From contig JAKZAP010000170.1 in the NCBI GenBank assembly GCA_023053575.1, positions 1 to 64,000 on the forward strand: a stretch of DNA of 64,000 nt, given 5' to 3'. The DNA comes from Branchinecta lynchi (Eukaryota > Arthropoda > Branchiopoda > Anostraca > Branchinectidae). Below, one piece after another: positions 49,191 to 61,099 of the stretch. A program made the translations under genes and the position numbers. The first letter of the stretch is position 1. Each line of letters starts with the position of its first letter. Below the pieces are notes generated by a model that was not told where the DNA came from, made no database searches, and was given only the letters and a program-made list of their open reading frames with translations.

Positions 49191-50930
49191 AAAACCAACC
49201 TTGTGGGAAAACCAACCTTGTGGGAAAGCGAAGCTTTTGGGAAAACCAACACAGTGGGAAAACAAACCTTGTGGGAAAACAAACCTAGCGGGAAAACCAA
49301 CCTTGGGGGAAAACACACCTTGTGGGAAAACAAACCTTGTGGGAAAACCAACCTTATGGGAAAACATACCTAGTGGGAAAACAAACCTTGTGGGGAAACA
49401 AACCTTTCGGGAAAACCAACCTTGTGGGAAAACAAACCTTGTGGGAAAACAAACCTTATGGGAAAACAAACCTTGTGGGAAAACAAATCTTATGGGAAAA
49501 CAAACCTTGTGGGGAAACAAACCTTGTGGGAAAACCAACCTTGCGGGAAAGCGAACCTTTTGGGAAAACCAACACAGTGGGAAAACCAACCTTGTGGGAA
49601 AACCAACCTTGCCGGAAAACCAACCTTGGGGGAAAACAAAGCTTGTGGGAAAACAAACCTTGTGAGAAAACAATCCTTGTGGGAAAACAAACCTTGGGGG
49701 GAAACAAACCTTGCGGGGAAACTAACCTTGTGGGAAAACAAACCCTGCGGGAAAACCAACCTTGTGGGAAAACCAACCTTGTGGGGAAACAAACCTTTCG
49801 GGAAAACTAACCTTGTGGGAAAACAAACCCTGCGGGAAAACGAACCTTGTGGGAAAACAAACCTTGTGGGAAAACAAACGTTGTGGGAAAACAAACCTTG
49901 TGAGAAAACAAACCTTGTGGGAAAACCAACCTTATGGGGAAACAAACCCTGCGGGAAAACCAACCTTGTGGGAAAACCAACCTTGCGGGAAAGCGAACCT
50001 TTTGGGAAAACCAACACAGCGGGAAAATAAACCTTGTGAGAAAACAATCCTTGTGGGAAAACAAACCTTGTGGGGAAAGAAACCTTGTGGGGAAACAAAC
50101 CTTGTGGGAAAACTAACCTTGTGGGAAAACAAACCTTGCGGGAAAGCGAACCTTTTGGGAAAACCAACACAGTGGGAAAACAAACCTTGTTAGAAAACAA
50201 TCCTTGTGCGAAAACAAACCTTGTGGGGAAACAAACCTTGTGGGGAAACAAACCTAGTGGGAAAACAAACCTTGTGAGAAAACAAACCTTGTGGGAAAAC
50301 CAACCTTATGGGGAAAGCAACCCTGCGGGAAAACCAACCTTGTGGGAAAACCAACCTTGTGGGAAAGCGAACCTTTTGGGAAAACCAACACAGTGGGAAA
50401 AAAACCTTGTGGGAAAACCAACCTTGCGGGAAAACCAACCTTGGGAGAAAACAAACCTTGTGGGAAAACAAACCTTGTGGGGAAACAAACCTAGTGGGAA
50501 AACAAACCTTGTGAGAAAACAATCCTTGTGGGAAAACAAACCTTGGGGGGAAACAAACCTTGCGGGGAAACTAACCTTGTGGGAAAACAAACCCTGCGGG
50601 AAAACCAACCTTGTGGGAAAACCAACCTTGTGGGGAAACAAACCTTTCGGGAAAACTAACCTTGTGGGAAAACAAACCCTGCGGGAAAACGAACCTTGTG
50701 GGAAAACAAACCTTGTGGGAAAACAAACGTTGTGGGAAAACAAACCTTGTGAGAAAACAAACCTTGTGGGAAAACCAACCTTATGGGGAAACAAACCCTG
50801 CGGGAAAACCAACCTTGTGGGAAAACCAACCTTGCGGGAAAGCGAACCTTTTTGGAAAACCAACACAGCGGGAAAATAAACCTTGTGAGAAAACAATCCT
50901 TGTGGGAAAACAAACCTTGTGGGGAAAGAA
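49190..50930 (+). repeat. 1.7-kb block repeated about 2.7 kb downstream (copy 1)
   Basis: This block matches 51930-53602 at offset 2,740 bp up to about 50090, then 2,672 bp. Markers are GCGGCAAAACC, GCGAAGCTTTTGGG, AAACATACC, TTGCCGGAAAACC, AAACGTTGTGGG and CACAGCGGGAAAATAAACC. An internal part (about 49.7-50.1 kb) is also repeated at 50.5-50.9 kb (offset 849 bp). Confidence 0.85.
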
Positions 50931-51827
50931 ACATTGTGGGGAAACAAACCTTGTGGGAAAACTAACCTTGTGGGAAAACAAACCTTGCGGGAAAGCGAAC
51001 CTTTTGGGAAAACCAACACAGTGGGAAAACAAACCTTGTGAGAAAACAATCCTTGTGGGAAAACAAACCTTGTGGGGAAACAAACCTTGTGGGGAAACAA
51101 ACCTTGTGGGAAAACTAACCTTGTGGGAAAACAAACCTTGTGGGAAACCAACCTTATGGGGAAAGCAACCCTGCGGGAAAACCAACCTTGTGGGAAAACC
51201 AACCTTGTGGGAAAGCGAACCTTATTGGAAAACCAACACAGTGGGAAAAAAATCTTGTGGGAAAACCAACCTTGCGGTAAAACCAAACTTGGGGGAAAAC
51301 AATCCTTGTGGGGAAAGAAACCTAATGGGAAAACAAACCTTGTGAGAAAACAATCCTTGTGGGAAAACAAACCTTGGGGGGAAACAAACCTTGTGAGAAA
51401 ACAAACCTTGTGGGAAAACCAACCTTATGGGGAAACAAACCTTGCGGGAAAACCAACCTTGTGGGAAAACCAACCTTGCGGGAAAGCGAACCTTTTGGGA
51501 AAACCAACACAGTGGGAAAACAAACCTTGTGGGAAACCAACCTTGTGGGAAAGCGAACCTTTTGGGAAAACCAACACAGTGGGAAAACAAACCTTGTGGG
51601 AAAACCAACCTTGCGGGAAAACAAAAATTGTGGGAAAACAAACCTTGTGGGAAAACAAACCTTGTGGGAAAACAAACCTTGTGGGAAAACAAACCTTATG
51701 GGAAAACAAACCTTGTGGGGAAACAAACCTTGTGGGAAAACCAACCTTGCGGGAAAGCGAACCTTTTGGGAAAACCAACACAGTGGGAAAACAAACCTTG
51801 TGGGAAAACCAACCTTGCGGGAAAACC

Positions 51828-51915
51828 AACCTTGGGAAAACAAACCTTGTGGGAAAACAAAGTGGGAAAAACAACCTTGGGAAAACAAACCTTGGGAAAA
51901 CAAACCTTGTGGGAA
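51828..51915 (+). repeat. Cluster of shortened monomers
   Basis: Several 15-bp monomers (CCTTGGGAAAACAAA) and one AAAGTGGGAAAAACAA piece occur within about 90 bp. They lack the GT dinucleotide or the CCTT start of the normal unit. I saw no other cluster where the 17-bp register is lost in consecutive monomers. It separates the 50.9-51.8 kb tract from the second copy of the 49.2-kb block. Confidence 0.85.
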
Positions 51916-51929
51916 AACCAACCTTGCGG

Positions 51930-53602
51930 CAAAACCAACCTTGTGGGAAAACCAACCTTGTGGGAAAGCGAAGCTTTTGGGAAAACCAACACAGTGGGAA
52001 AACAAACCTTGTGGGAAAACAAACCTAGCGGGAAAACCAACCTTGGGGGAAAACAAACCTTGTGGGAAAACAAACCTTGTGGGAAAACCAACCTTATGGG
52101 AAAACATACCTAATGGGAAAACAAACCTTGTGGGGAAACAAACCTTTCGGGAAAACCAACCTTGTGGGAAAACAAACCTTGTGGGAAAACAAACCTTATG
52201 GGAAAACAAACCTTGTGGGAAAACAAATCTTATGGGAAAACAAACCTTGTGGGGAAACAAACCTTGTGGGAAAACCAACCTTGCGGGAAAGCGAACCTTT
52301 TGGGAAAACCAACACAGTGGGAAAACAAACCTTGTGGGAAAACCAACCTTGCCGGAAAACCAACCTTGGGGGAAAACAAAGCTTGTGGGAAAACAAACCT
52401 TGTGAGAAAACAATCCTTGTGGGAAAACAAACCTTGGGGGGAAACAAACCTTGCGGGGAAACTAACCTTGTGGGAAAACAAACCCTGCGGGAAAACCAAC
52501 CTTGTGGGAAAACCAACCTTGTGGGGAAACAAACCTTTCGGGAAAACTAACCTTGTGGGAAAACAAACCCTGCGGGAAAACGAACCTTGTGGGAAAACAA
52601 ACCTTGTGGGAAAACAAACGTTGTGGGAAAACAAACCTTGTGAGAAAACAAACCTTGTGGGAAAACCAACCTTATGGGGAAACAAACCCTGCGGGAAAAC
52701 CAACCTTGTGGGAAAACCAACCTTGCGGGAAAGCGAACCTTTTGGGAAAACCAACACAGCGGGAAAATAAACCTTGTGAGAAAACAATCCTTGTGGGAAA
52801 ACAAACCTTGTGGGGAAAGAAACCTTGTGGGGAAACCAACACAGTGGGAAAACAAACCTTGTTAGAAAACAATCCTTGTGGGAAAACAAACCTTGTGGGG
52901 AAACAAACCTTGTGGGGAAACAAACCTAGTGGGAAAACAAACCTTGTGAGAAAACAAACCTTGTGGGAAAACCAACCTTATGGGGAAAGCAACCCTGCGG
53001 GAAAACCAACCTTGTGGGAAAACCAACCTTGTGGGAAAGCGAACCTTTTGGGAAAACCAACACAGTGGGAAAAAAACCTTGTGGGAAAACCAACCTTGCG
53101 GGAAAACCAACCTTGGGAGAAAACAAACCTTGTGGGAAAACAAACCTTGTGGGGAAACAAACCTAGTGGGAAAACAAACCTTGTGAGAAAACAATCCTTG
53201 TGGGAAAACAAACCTTGGGGGGAAACAAACCTTGCGGGGAAACTAACCTTGTGGGAAAACAAACCCTGCGGGAAAACCAACCTTGTGGGAAAACCAACCT
53301 TGTGGGGAAACAAACCTTTCGGGAAAACTAACCTTGTGGGAAAACAAACCCTGCGGGAAAACGAACCTTGTGGGAAAACAAACCTTGTGGGAAAACAAAC
53401 GTTGTGGGAAAACAAACCTTGTGAGAAAACAAACCTTGTGGGAAAACCAACCTTATGGGGAAACAAACCCTGCGGGAAAACCAACCTTGTGGGAAAACCA
53501 ACCTTGCGGGAAAGCGAACCTTTTGGGAAAACCAACACAGCGGGAAAATAAACCTTGTGAGAAAACAATCCTTGTGGGAAAACAAACCTTGTGGGAAAAC
53601 CA
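51930..53602 (+). repeat. 1.7-kb block, copy 2, with a 68-bp in-register deletion
   Basis: The order is the same as 49190-50930. At 52823-52839 the monomer CCTTGTGGGGAAACCAA is followed directly by CACAGTGGG. Copy 1 has four more monomers (68 bp) at this point, so the deletion is exactly in register and left a hybrid monomer. Confidence 0.85.
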
Positions 53603-56600
53603 ACCTTATGGGGAAACAAACCCTGCGGGAAAACCAACCTTATGGGGAAACAAACCCTGCGGGAAAACCAACCTTGTGGGAAAACCAACCTTATGGGGAA
53701 ACAAACCCTGCGGGAAAACCAACCTTGTGGGAAAACCAACCTTGCGGGAAAGCGAACCTTTTGGGAAAACCAACACAGTGGGAAAACAAACCTTGTGAGA
53801 AAACAAACCTTGTGGGAAAACAAACCTTGTGGGGAAACAAACCTTGTGGGGAAACTACCCTTGTGGGAAAACAAACCCTGCGGGAAAACCAACCTTGTGG
53901 GAAAACCAACCTTGTGGGGAAACAAACCTTTCGGAAAAACAAACCTTGTGGGAAAACAAACCTTGTGGGAAAACAAACCTTGTGGGAAAACCAACCTTGC
54001 GGGAAAATCAACCTTGTGGGAAAACAAACCTTGTGGGAAAACAAACCTTGTGGGAAAACAAACCTTGTGGGAATACAAACCTTGTGGGAAAACAAACCTT
54101 GTGGGGAAATAAACCTTGTGGGAAAACCAACCTTGCGGGAAAGTGAACCTTTTGGGAAAACCAACACAGTGGGAAAACAAACCTTGTGGGAAAACCAACC
54201 TTGCGGGAAAACCAACCTTGGGGGAAAACAAAGCTTGTGGGAAAACAAACCTTGTGGGAAAACCAACCTAGTGGGAAAAAACAACCTAGTGGGAAAACAA
54301 ACCTTGTGAGAAAACAAACCTTGTGGGAAAACTAACCTTATGGGGAAAGCAACCCTGCGGGATAACCAACCTTGTGGGAAAACCAACCTTGTGGGAAAGC
54401 GAACCTTTTGGGAAAACCAACACAGTGGGAAAACCAACCTTGCGGGAAAACCAACCTTGGGGGAAAACAAACCTTGTGGGAAAACAAACCTTGTGGGGAA
54501 ACAAACCTAGTGGGAAAACAATCCTTGTGGGAAAACAAACCTTGTGGGAAAACCAACCTTATGGGAAAACAAACCTAGTGGGAAAACAAACCTTGTGGGG
54601 AAACAAACCGTGTGGGGAAACAAACCTTGTGGGAAAACCAACCTTGCGGGAAAACCAACCTTATGGGAAAACAAACCTAGTGGGAAAACAAATCTTATGA
54701 GAAAACAAACCTTGTTGGGAAACAAACCTTGTGGGAAAACCAACCTTGCGGGAAAGCGAACCTTTTGGGAAAACCAACACAGTGGAAAACAAACCTTGTG
54801 GGAAAACCAACCTTGCCGGAAAACCAACCTTGGGGGAAAACAAAGCTTGTGGGAAAACAAACCTTGTGGGAAAACCAACCTAGTGGGAAAAACAACCTAG
54901 TGGGAAAACAAACCTTGTGAGAAAACAAACCTTGTGGGAAAACCAACCTTATGGGGAAAGCAACCCTGCGGGAAAACCAACCTTGTGGGAAAACCAACCT
55001 TGTGGGAAAACCAACCTTGGGGGAAAACAAACCTTGTGGGAAAACAAACCTTGTGGGGAAACAAACCTAGTGGGAAAACAAACCTTGTGGGAAAACCAAC
55101 CTTGTGGGAAAGCGAACCTTTTGGGAAAACCAACACAGTGGGAACACAAACCTTGTGGGAAAACCAACCTTGCGGGAAAACCAACCTTGTGGGAAAACAA
55201 ACCTTGTGGGAAAACAAACCTTGTGGGAAAACAAACCTTGTGGGAAAACAAACCTTGTGGGAAAACAAACCTTGTTGGAAAACAAACCTTGTGGGAAAAC
55301 AAACCTTATGGGAAAAAAAACCTTGTGGGGAAACAAACCTTGTGGGAAAACCAACCTTGCGGGAAAGTGAACCTTTTGGGAAAACCAACACAGTGGGAAA
55401 ACAAACCTTGTGGGAAAACCAACCTTGCGGGAAAACCAACCTTGGGGGAAAACAAATCTTCTGGGAAAACAAACCTTGTGGGAAAACCAACCTAGTGAGA
55501 AAAAACAACCTAGTGGGAAAACAAACCTTGTGAGAAAACAAACCTTGTGGGAAAACCAACCTTATTGGGAAAGCAACCCTGCGGGAAAACCAACCTTGTG
55601 GGAAAACCAACCTTGTGGGAAAGCGAACCTTTTGGGAAAACCAACACAGTGGGAAGACAAACCTTGTGGGAAAACCAACCTTGCGGGAAAACCAACCTTG
55701 GGGGAAAACAAACCTTGTGGGAAAACAAACCTTGTGGGGAAACAAACCTAGTGGGAAAACAATCCTTGTGGGAAAACAAAACTTGTGGGGAAACAAACCT
55801 TGCGGGAAAACTAAACTTGTGGGAAAACAAACCCTGCGGGAATACCAACCTTGTGGGAAAACCAACCTTGTGGGGAAACAAACCTTTCGGGAAAACAAAC
55901 CTTGTGGGAAAACAAACCTTGTGGGAAAACAAACCTTGTGGGAAAACAAACCTTGTGGGAAAACAAACCTTTTGGGAAAACCAACACAGTGGGAAAATAA
56001 ACCTTGTGTTAAAACCAACCTTGCGGGAAAACCAACCTTGGGGGAAAACAAAGCTTGTGGGAAAACAAACCTTGCGGGAAAACTAAACTTGTGGGAAAAC
56101 AAACCCTGCGGGAATACCAACCTTGTGGGAAAACCAACCTTGTGGGGAAACAAACCTTTCGGGAAAACAAACCTTGAGGGAAAACAAACCTTGTGGGAAA
56201 ACCAACCTTGTGGGAAAACCAACCTTGTGGGAAAGCGAACCTTTTGGGAAAACCAACACAGTGGGAAAACAAACCTTGTGTTAAAACCAACCTTGCGGGA
56301 AAACCAACCTTGGGGGAAAACAAAGCTTGTGGGAAAACAAACCTTGTGGGAAAACCAACCTAGTGGGAAAAACAACCTAGTGGGAAGACAAACCTTGTGA
56401 GAAAACAAACCTTGTGGGAAAACCAACCTTATGGGTAAAGTAAACCTGCGGGAAAACCAACCTTGTGGGAAAACCAACCTTGTGGGAAAGCAAACCTTTT
56501 GGGAAAACCAACACAGTGGGAAAACAAACCTTGTGGGAAAACCAACCTTTTGGGAAAACCAACCTTGGGGGAAAGCAAACCTTGTGGGAAAACAAACCTT

Positions 56601-59600
56601 GTGGGGAAACGAACCTAGTAGGAAATCAAACATTATGGGAAAACAAACCTTGTGGGGAAACAAACCTTGTGGGAAAACCAACCTTGCGGGAAAGCGAACC
56701 TTTTGGGAAAACCAACACAGTGGGAAAACAAACCTTGTGGGAAAACCAACCTTGCGGAAAAACCAACCTTGGGGGAAAACAAAGCTTGTGGGAAAACAAA
56801 CCTTGTGGGAAAACCAACCTAGTGGGAAAAACAACCTAGTGGGAAAACAAACCTTGGGAGAAAACAAACCTTGTGGGAAAACCAACCTTATGGGGAAAGC
56901 AACCCTGCGGGAAAACCAACATTGTGGGAAAACCAACCTTGTGGGAAAGCGAACCTTTTGGGAAAACCAACACAGTGGGAAAACAAACCTTGTGGGAAAA
57001 CCAACCTTGCGGGAAAACCAACCTTGGGGGAAAACAAACCTTGTGGGAAAACAAACCTTGTGGGGAAACAAACCTAGTGGGAAAACAATCCTTGTGGGAA
57101 AACAAAATTTGTAGGGAAACAAACCTTGCGGGAAAACTAACCTTGTGGGAAAACAAACCCTGCGGGAATACCAACCTTGCGGGAAAACAAACCTTGTGGG
57201 GAAACAAACCTAGTGGGAAAACAAACCTTGTGAGAAAACAAACCTTGTGGGAAAACCAACCTTATGGGAAAACAAACCTAGTGGGAAAACCAACCTTGTG
57301 GGGAAACAAACCTTTCGGGAAAACCAACCTTGTGGGAAAACAAACCTTGTGGGAAAACAAACCTTGTGGGAAAACAAACCTTGTGGGAAAACAAACCTTA
57401 TGGGAAAACAAACCTTGTGGGGAAACAAACCTTGTGGGAAAACCAACCTTGCGGGAAAGCGAACCTTTTGGGAAAACCAACACAGTGGGAAAACAAACCT
57501 TGTGTTAAAACCAACCTTGCGGGAAAACCAACCTTGAGGGAAAACAAAGCTTGTGGGAAAACAAACCTTGTGGGAAAACCAACCTAGTGGGAAAAACAAC
57601 CTAGTGGGAAAACAAACCTTGTGAGAAAACAAACCTTGTGGGAAAACCATCCTTATGGGGTAAGCAACCCTGCGGGAAAACCAACCTTGTGGGAAAACCA
57701 ACCTTGTGGGAAAGCGAACTTTTTGGGGAAACCAACACAGTGGGAAAACAAACCTTGTGGGAAAACCAACCTTGCGGGAAAACAAACCTTGGGGGAAAAC
57801 AAACCTTGTGGGAAAACAAACCTTGTGGGGAAACAAACCTAGTAGGAAAACAAACCTTGTGAGAAAACAATCCTTGTGGGAAAACAAACCTTGTGGGGAA
57901 ACAAACCTTGCGGGAAAACTAACCTTGTGGGAAAACAAACCCTGCGGGAAAACCAACCTTGTGGGAAAACCCACCTTGTGGGGAAACAAACCTTTCGGGA
58001 AAACTAACCTTGTGGGAAAACAAACCCTGCGGGAAAACCAACCTTGTGGGAAAACAAACCTTGTGGGAAAACAAACCTTGTGGGAAAACAAACCTTGTGA
58101 GAAAACAAACCTTGTGGGAAAACCAACCTTATGGGGAAACAAACCCTGCGGGAAAACCAACCTTGTGGGAAAACCAAACTTGCGGGAAAGCGAACCTTTT
58201 GGGAAAACCAACACAGTGGGAAAACAAACCTTGTGAGAAAACAGTCCTTGTGGGAAAACAAACCTTGTGGGGAAACAAACCTTGGGGGAAACAAACCTTG
58301 TGGGAAAACTAACCTTGTGGGAAAACAAACCTTGCAGGAAAACTAACCTTGTTGGAAAACAAACCCTGCGGGAAGACCAACCTTGTGGGAAAACCAACCT
58401 TGTGGGGAAACAAACCTTTCGGGAAAACCAACCTTGTGGGAAAACAAACCTTGTGGGAAAACAAACCTTGTGGGAAAACAAACCTTATGGGGAAAGCAAC
58501 CCTGCGGGAAAACCAACCTTGTGGGAAAACCAACCTTGTGGGAAAGCGAACCTTTTGGGAAAACCAACACAGTGGGAAAACAAACCTTGTGGGAAAACCA
58601 ACCTTGCGGGAAAACCAGCCTTGTGGGAAAACAAACCTTGTGGGAAAACAAACCTTGTGGGAAAACAAACCTTGTGGGAAAACAAACCTTATGGGAAAAC
58701 AAACCATGTGGGGAAACAAACCTTATGGGAAAACCAACCTTGCGGGAAAGTGAACCTTTTGGGAAAACCAACACAGTGGGAAAACAAACATTGTGGGAAT
58801 ACCAACCTTGCGGGAAAACCAACCTTGGGGGAAAACAAAGCTTGTGGGAAAACAAACCTTGTGGGAAAACCAACCTAGTGGGAAAACAACCTAGTGGGAA
58901 AACAAACCTTGTGAGAAAACAAACCTTGTGGGAAAACCAACCTTATGGGGAAAGCAACCCTGCGGGAAAACCAACCTTGTGGGAAAACCAACCTTGTGGG
59001 AAAGCGAACCTTTTGGGAAAACCAACACAGTGGGAAAACAAACCTTGAGGGAAAACCAACCTTGCGGGAAAACCAACCTTGAGGGAAAACAAACCTTGTG
59101 GGAAAAGAAACCTTGTGGGGAAACAAACCTTTCGGGAAAACCAACCTTGTGGGAAAACAAACCTTGTGGGAAAACAAACCTTGTGGGAAAACAAACCTTG
59201 TGGGAAAACAAACCTTGTGAGAAAACAAACCTTGTGGGGAAACAAACCTAGTTGGAAAACAAACCTTGTGGGAAAACCAACCTTATGGGAAAACAAACAT
59301 AGTGGGAAATCAAACCTTGTGGGGAAACAAACCTTTCGGGAAAACCAACCTTGTGGGAGAACAAACCTTGTGGGAAAACAATCCTTGTGGGAAAACAAAC
59401 CTTGTGGGAAAACCAACCTTGTGGGAGAACAAAGCTTGTGGGAAAACAATCCTTGTGGGAAAACAAACCTTGTGGGAAAACAAACCTTATGGGAAAACAA
59501 ACCTTGTGGGGAAAAAAACCTTGTGGGAAAACCAACCTTGCGGGAAAGCGAACCTTTTGGGAAAACCAACACAGTGGGAAAACAAACCTTGTGGGAAAAC

Positions 59601-59740
59601 CAACCTTGTGGGGAAACAAACCTTTCGGGAAAACTAACCTTGTGGGAAAACAAACCCTGCGGGAAAACGAACCTTGTGGGAAAACAAACCTTGTGGGAAA
59701 ACAAACCTTGTGGGAAAACAAACCTTGTGGGGAAACAAAC
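53602..59740 (+). repeat. Irregular tract with few long duplications
   Basis: The order of variants is less repetitive here and private monomers are more frequent: GGGAATACC (55840, 56110, 57165), CTTGTGTTAAAACC (about 56002, 56275, 57503), CTTGAGGG, GGGAAATCAAAC, CTTATTGGG, CCACCTTGTGGGG and GGGAGAAC. A TTATGGGG/CCCTGCGGG pair is present three times near 53600-53710. A local repeat of about 0.27 kb links 55.80 and 56.07 kb. This looks like an older, less recently homogenised part of the array. Confidence 0.65.
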
Positions 59741-59994
59741 CTTGCGGGAAAACTAACCTTGTGGGAAAACAAACCCTGCGGGAAAACCAACCTTGTGGGA
59801 AAACCAACCTTGTGGGGAAACAAACCTTTCGGGAAAACCAACCTTGTGGGAAAACAAACCTTGCGGGAAAACTAACCTTGTGGGAAAACAAACCCTGCGG
59901 GAAAACCAACCTTGTGGGAAAACCAACCTTGTGGGGAAACAAACCTTTCGGGAAAACCAACCTTGTGGGAAAACAAACATTGTGTTAAATCAGA
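59740..59994 (+). repeat. 119-bp doublet ending in the TTAAATCAG monomer
   Basis: The 7-mer starts at 59740 and 59859, and the divergent monomer falls in register at 59978. This is the fourth occurrence of the arrangement. Confidence 0.9.
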
Positions 59995-60130
59995 CCTTGT
60001 GGGAAAATTAGCCTTGCGGGAAAACCAACCTTGTGGGAAAACCAACCTTATGGGAAAACCAACCTTGCGGGAAAACCAACCTTGGGGGAAAACAAACCTT
60101 TCGGGAAAACCAACCTTGTGGGAAAACAAA

Positions 60131-60147
60131 CATTGTGTTAAATCAGA
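60131..60147 (+). repeat. Divergent TTAAATCAG monomer
   Basis: This is the canonical form, 153 bp after the copy at 59978. No further copy is seen from here to 64000. Confidence 0.9.
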
Positions 60148-61099
60148 CCTTGTGGGAAAACTAACCTTGCGGGAAAACCAACCTTGTGGGAAAACCAACC
60201 TTGCGGGAAAACCAACCTTGGGGGAAAACAAACCTTGGGGGAAAACAAACCTTGTGGGAAAACAAACCTTGTGGGAAAACCAACCTAGTGGGAAAACAAA
60301 CCTTGTGAGAAAACAAACCTTGTGGGAAAACCAACCTTATGGGGAAACAAACCCTGCGGGAAAACCAACCTTGTGGGAAAACCAACCTTGCGGGAAAGCG
60401 AACCTTTTGGGAAAACCAACACAGTGGGAAAACAAACCTTGTGAGAAAACAATCCTTGTGGGAAAACAAACCTTGTGGGGAAACAAACCTTGTGGGGAAA
60501 CAAACCTTGTGGGAAAACTAACCTTGTGGGAAAACAAACCTTGCGGGAAAACTAACCTTGTGGGAAAACAAACCCTGCGGGAAAACAAACCTTGTGGGAA
60601 AACCAACCTTGTGGGGAAACAAACCTTTCTGGAAAACCAACCTTGTGGCAAAACAAACCTTGTGGGAAAACAAACCTTGTGGGAAAACAAACCTTGTGGG
60701 AAAACAAACCTTGTGAGAAAACAAACCTTGTGGGAAAACCAACCTTGCGGGAAAGCGAACCTTGCGGGAAAGCGAACCTCTTGGGAAAACCAACACAGTG
60801 GGAAAACAAACCTTGTGAGAAAACAATCCTTGTGGGAAAACAAACCTTGTGGGGAAACAAACCTTGTGGGGAAACAAACCTTGTGGGGAAACAAACCTAG
60901 TGGGAAAACATACCTTGTGAGAAAACAAACCTTGTGGGGAAACAAACCTAGTGGGAAAACAAACCTTGTGAGAAAACAAACCTTGTGGGAAAACCAACCT
61001 TGCGGGAAAGCGAACCTTGCGGGAAAGCGAACCTCTTGGGAAAACCAACACAGTGGGAAAACAAACCTTGTGAGAAAACAATCCTTGTGGGAAAACAAA

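Noticed and set aside
54897..57122. 741-codon open frame on the minus strand
   Set aside because: It is pure repeat peptide, the other frames of both strands are also open, it has no ribosome-binding or splice context, and it is fully explained by the 17-bp period.
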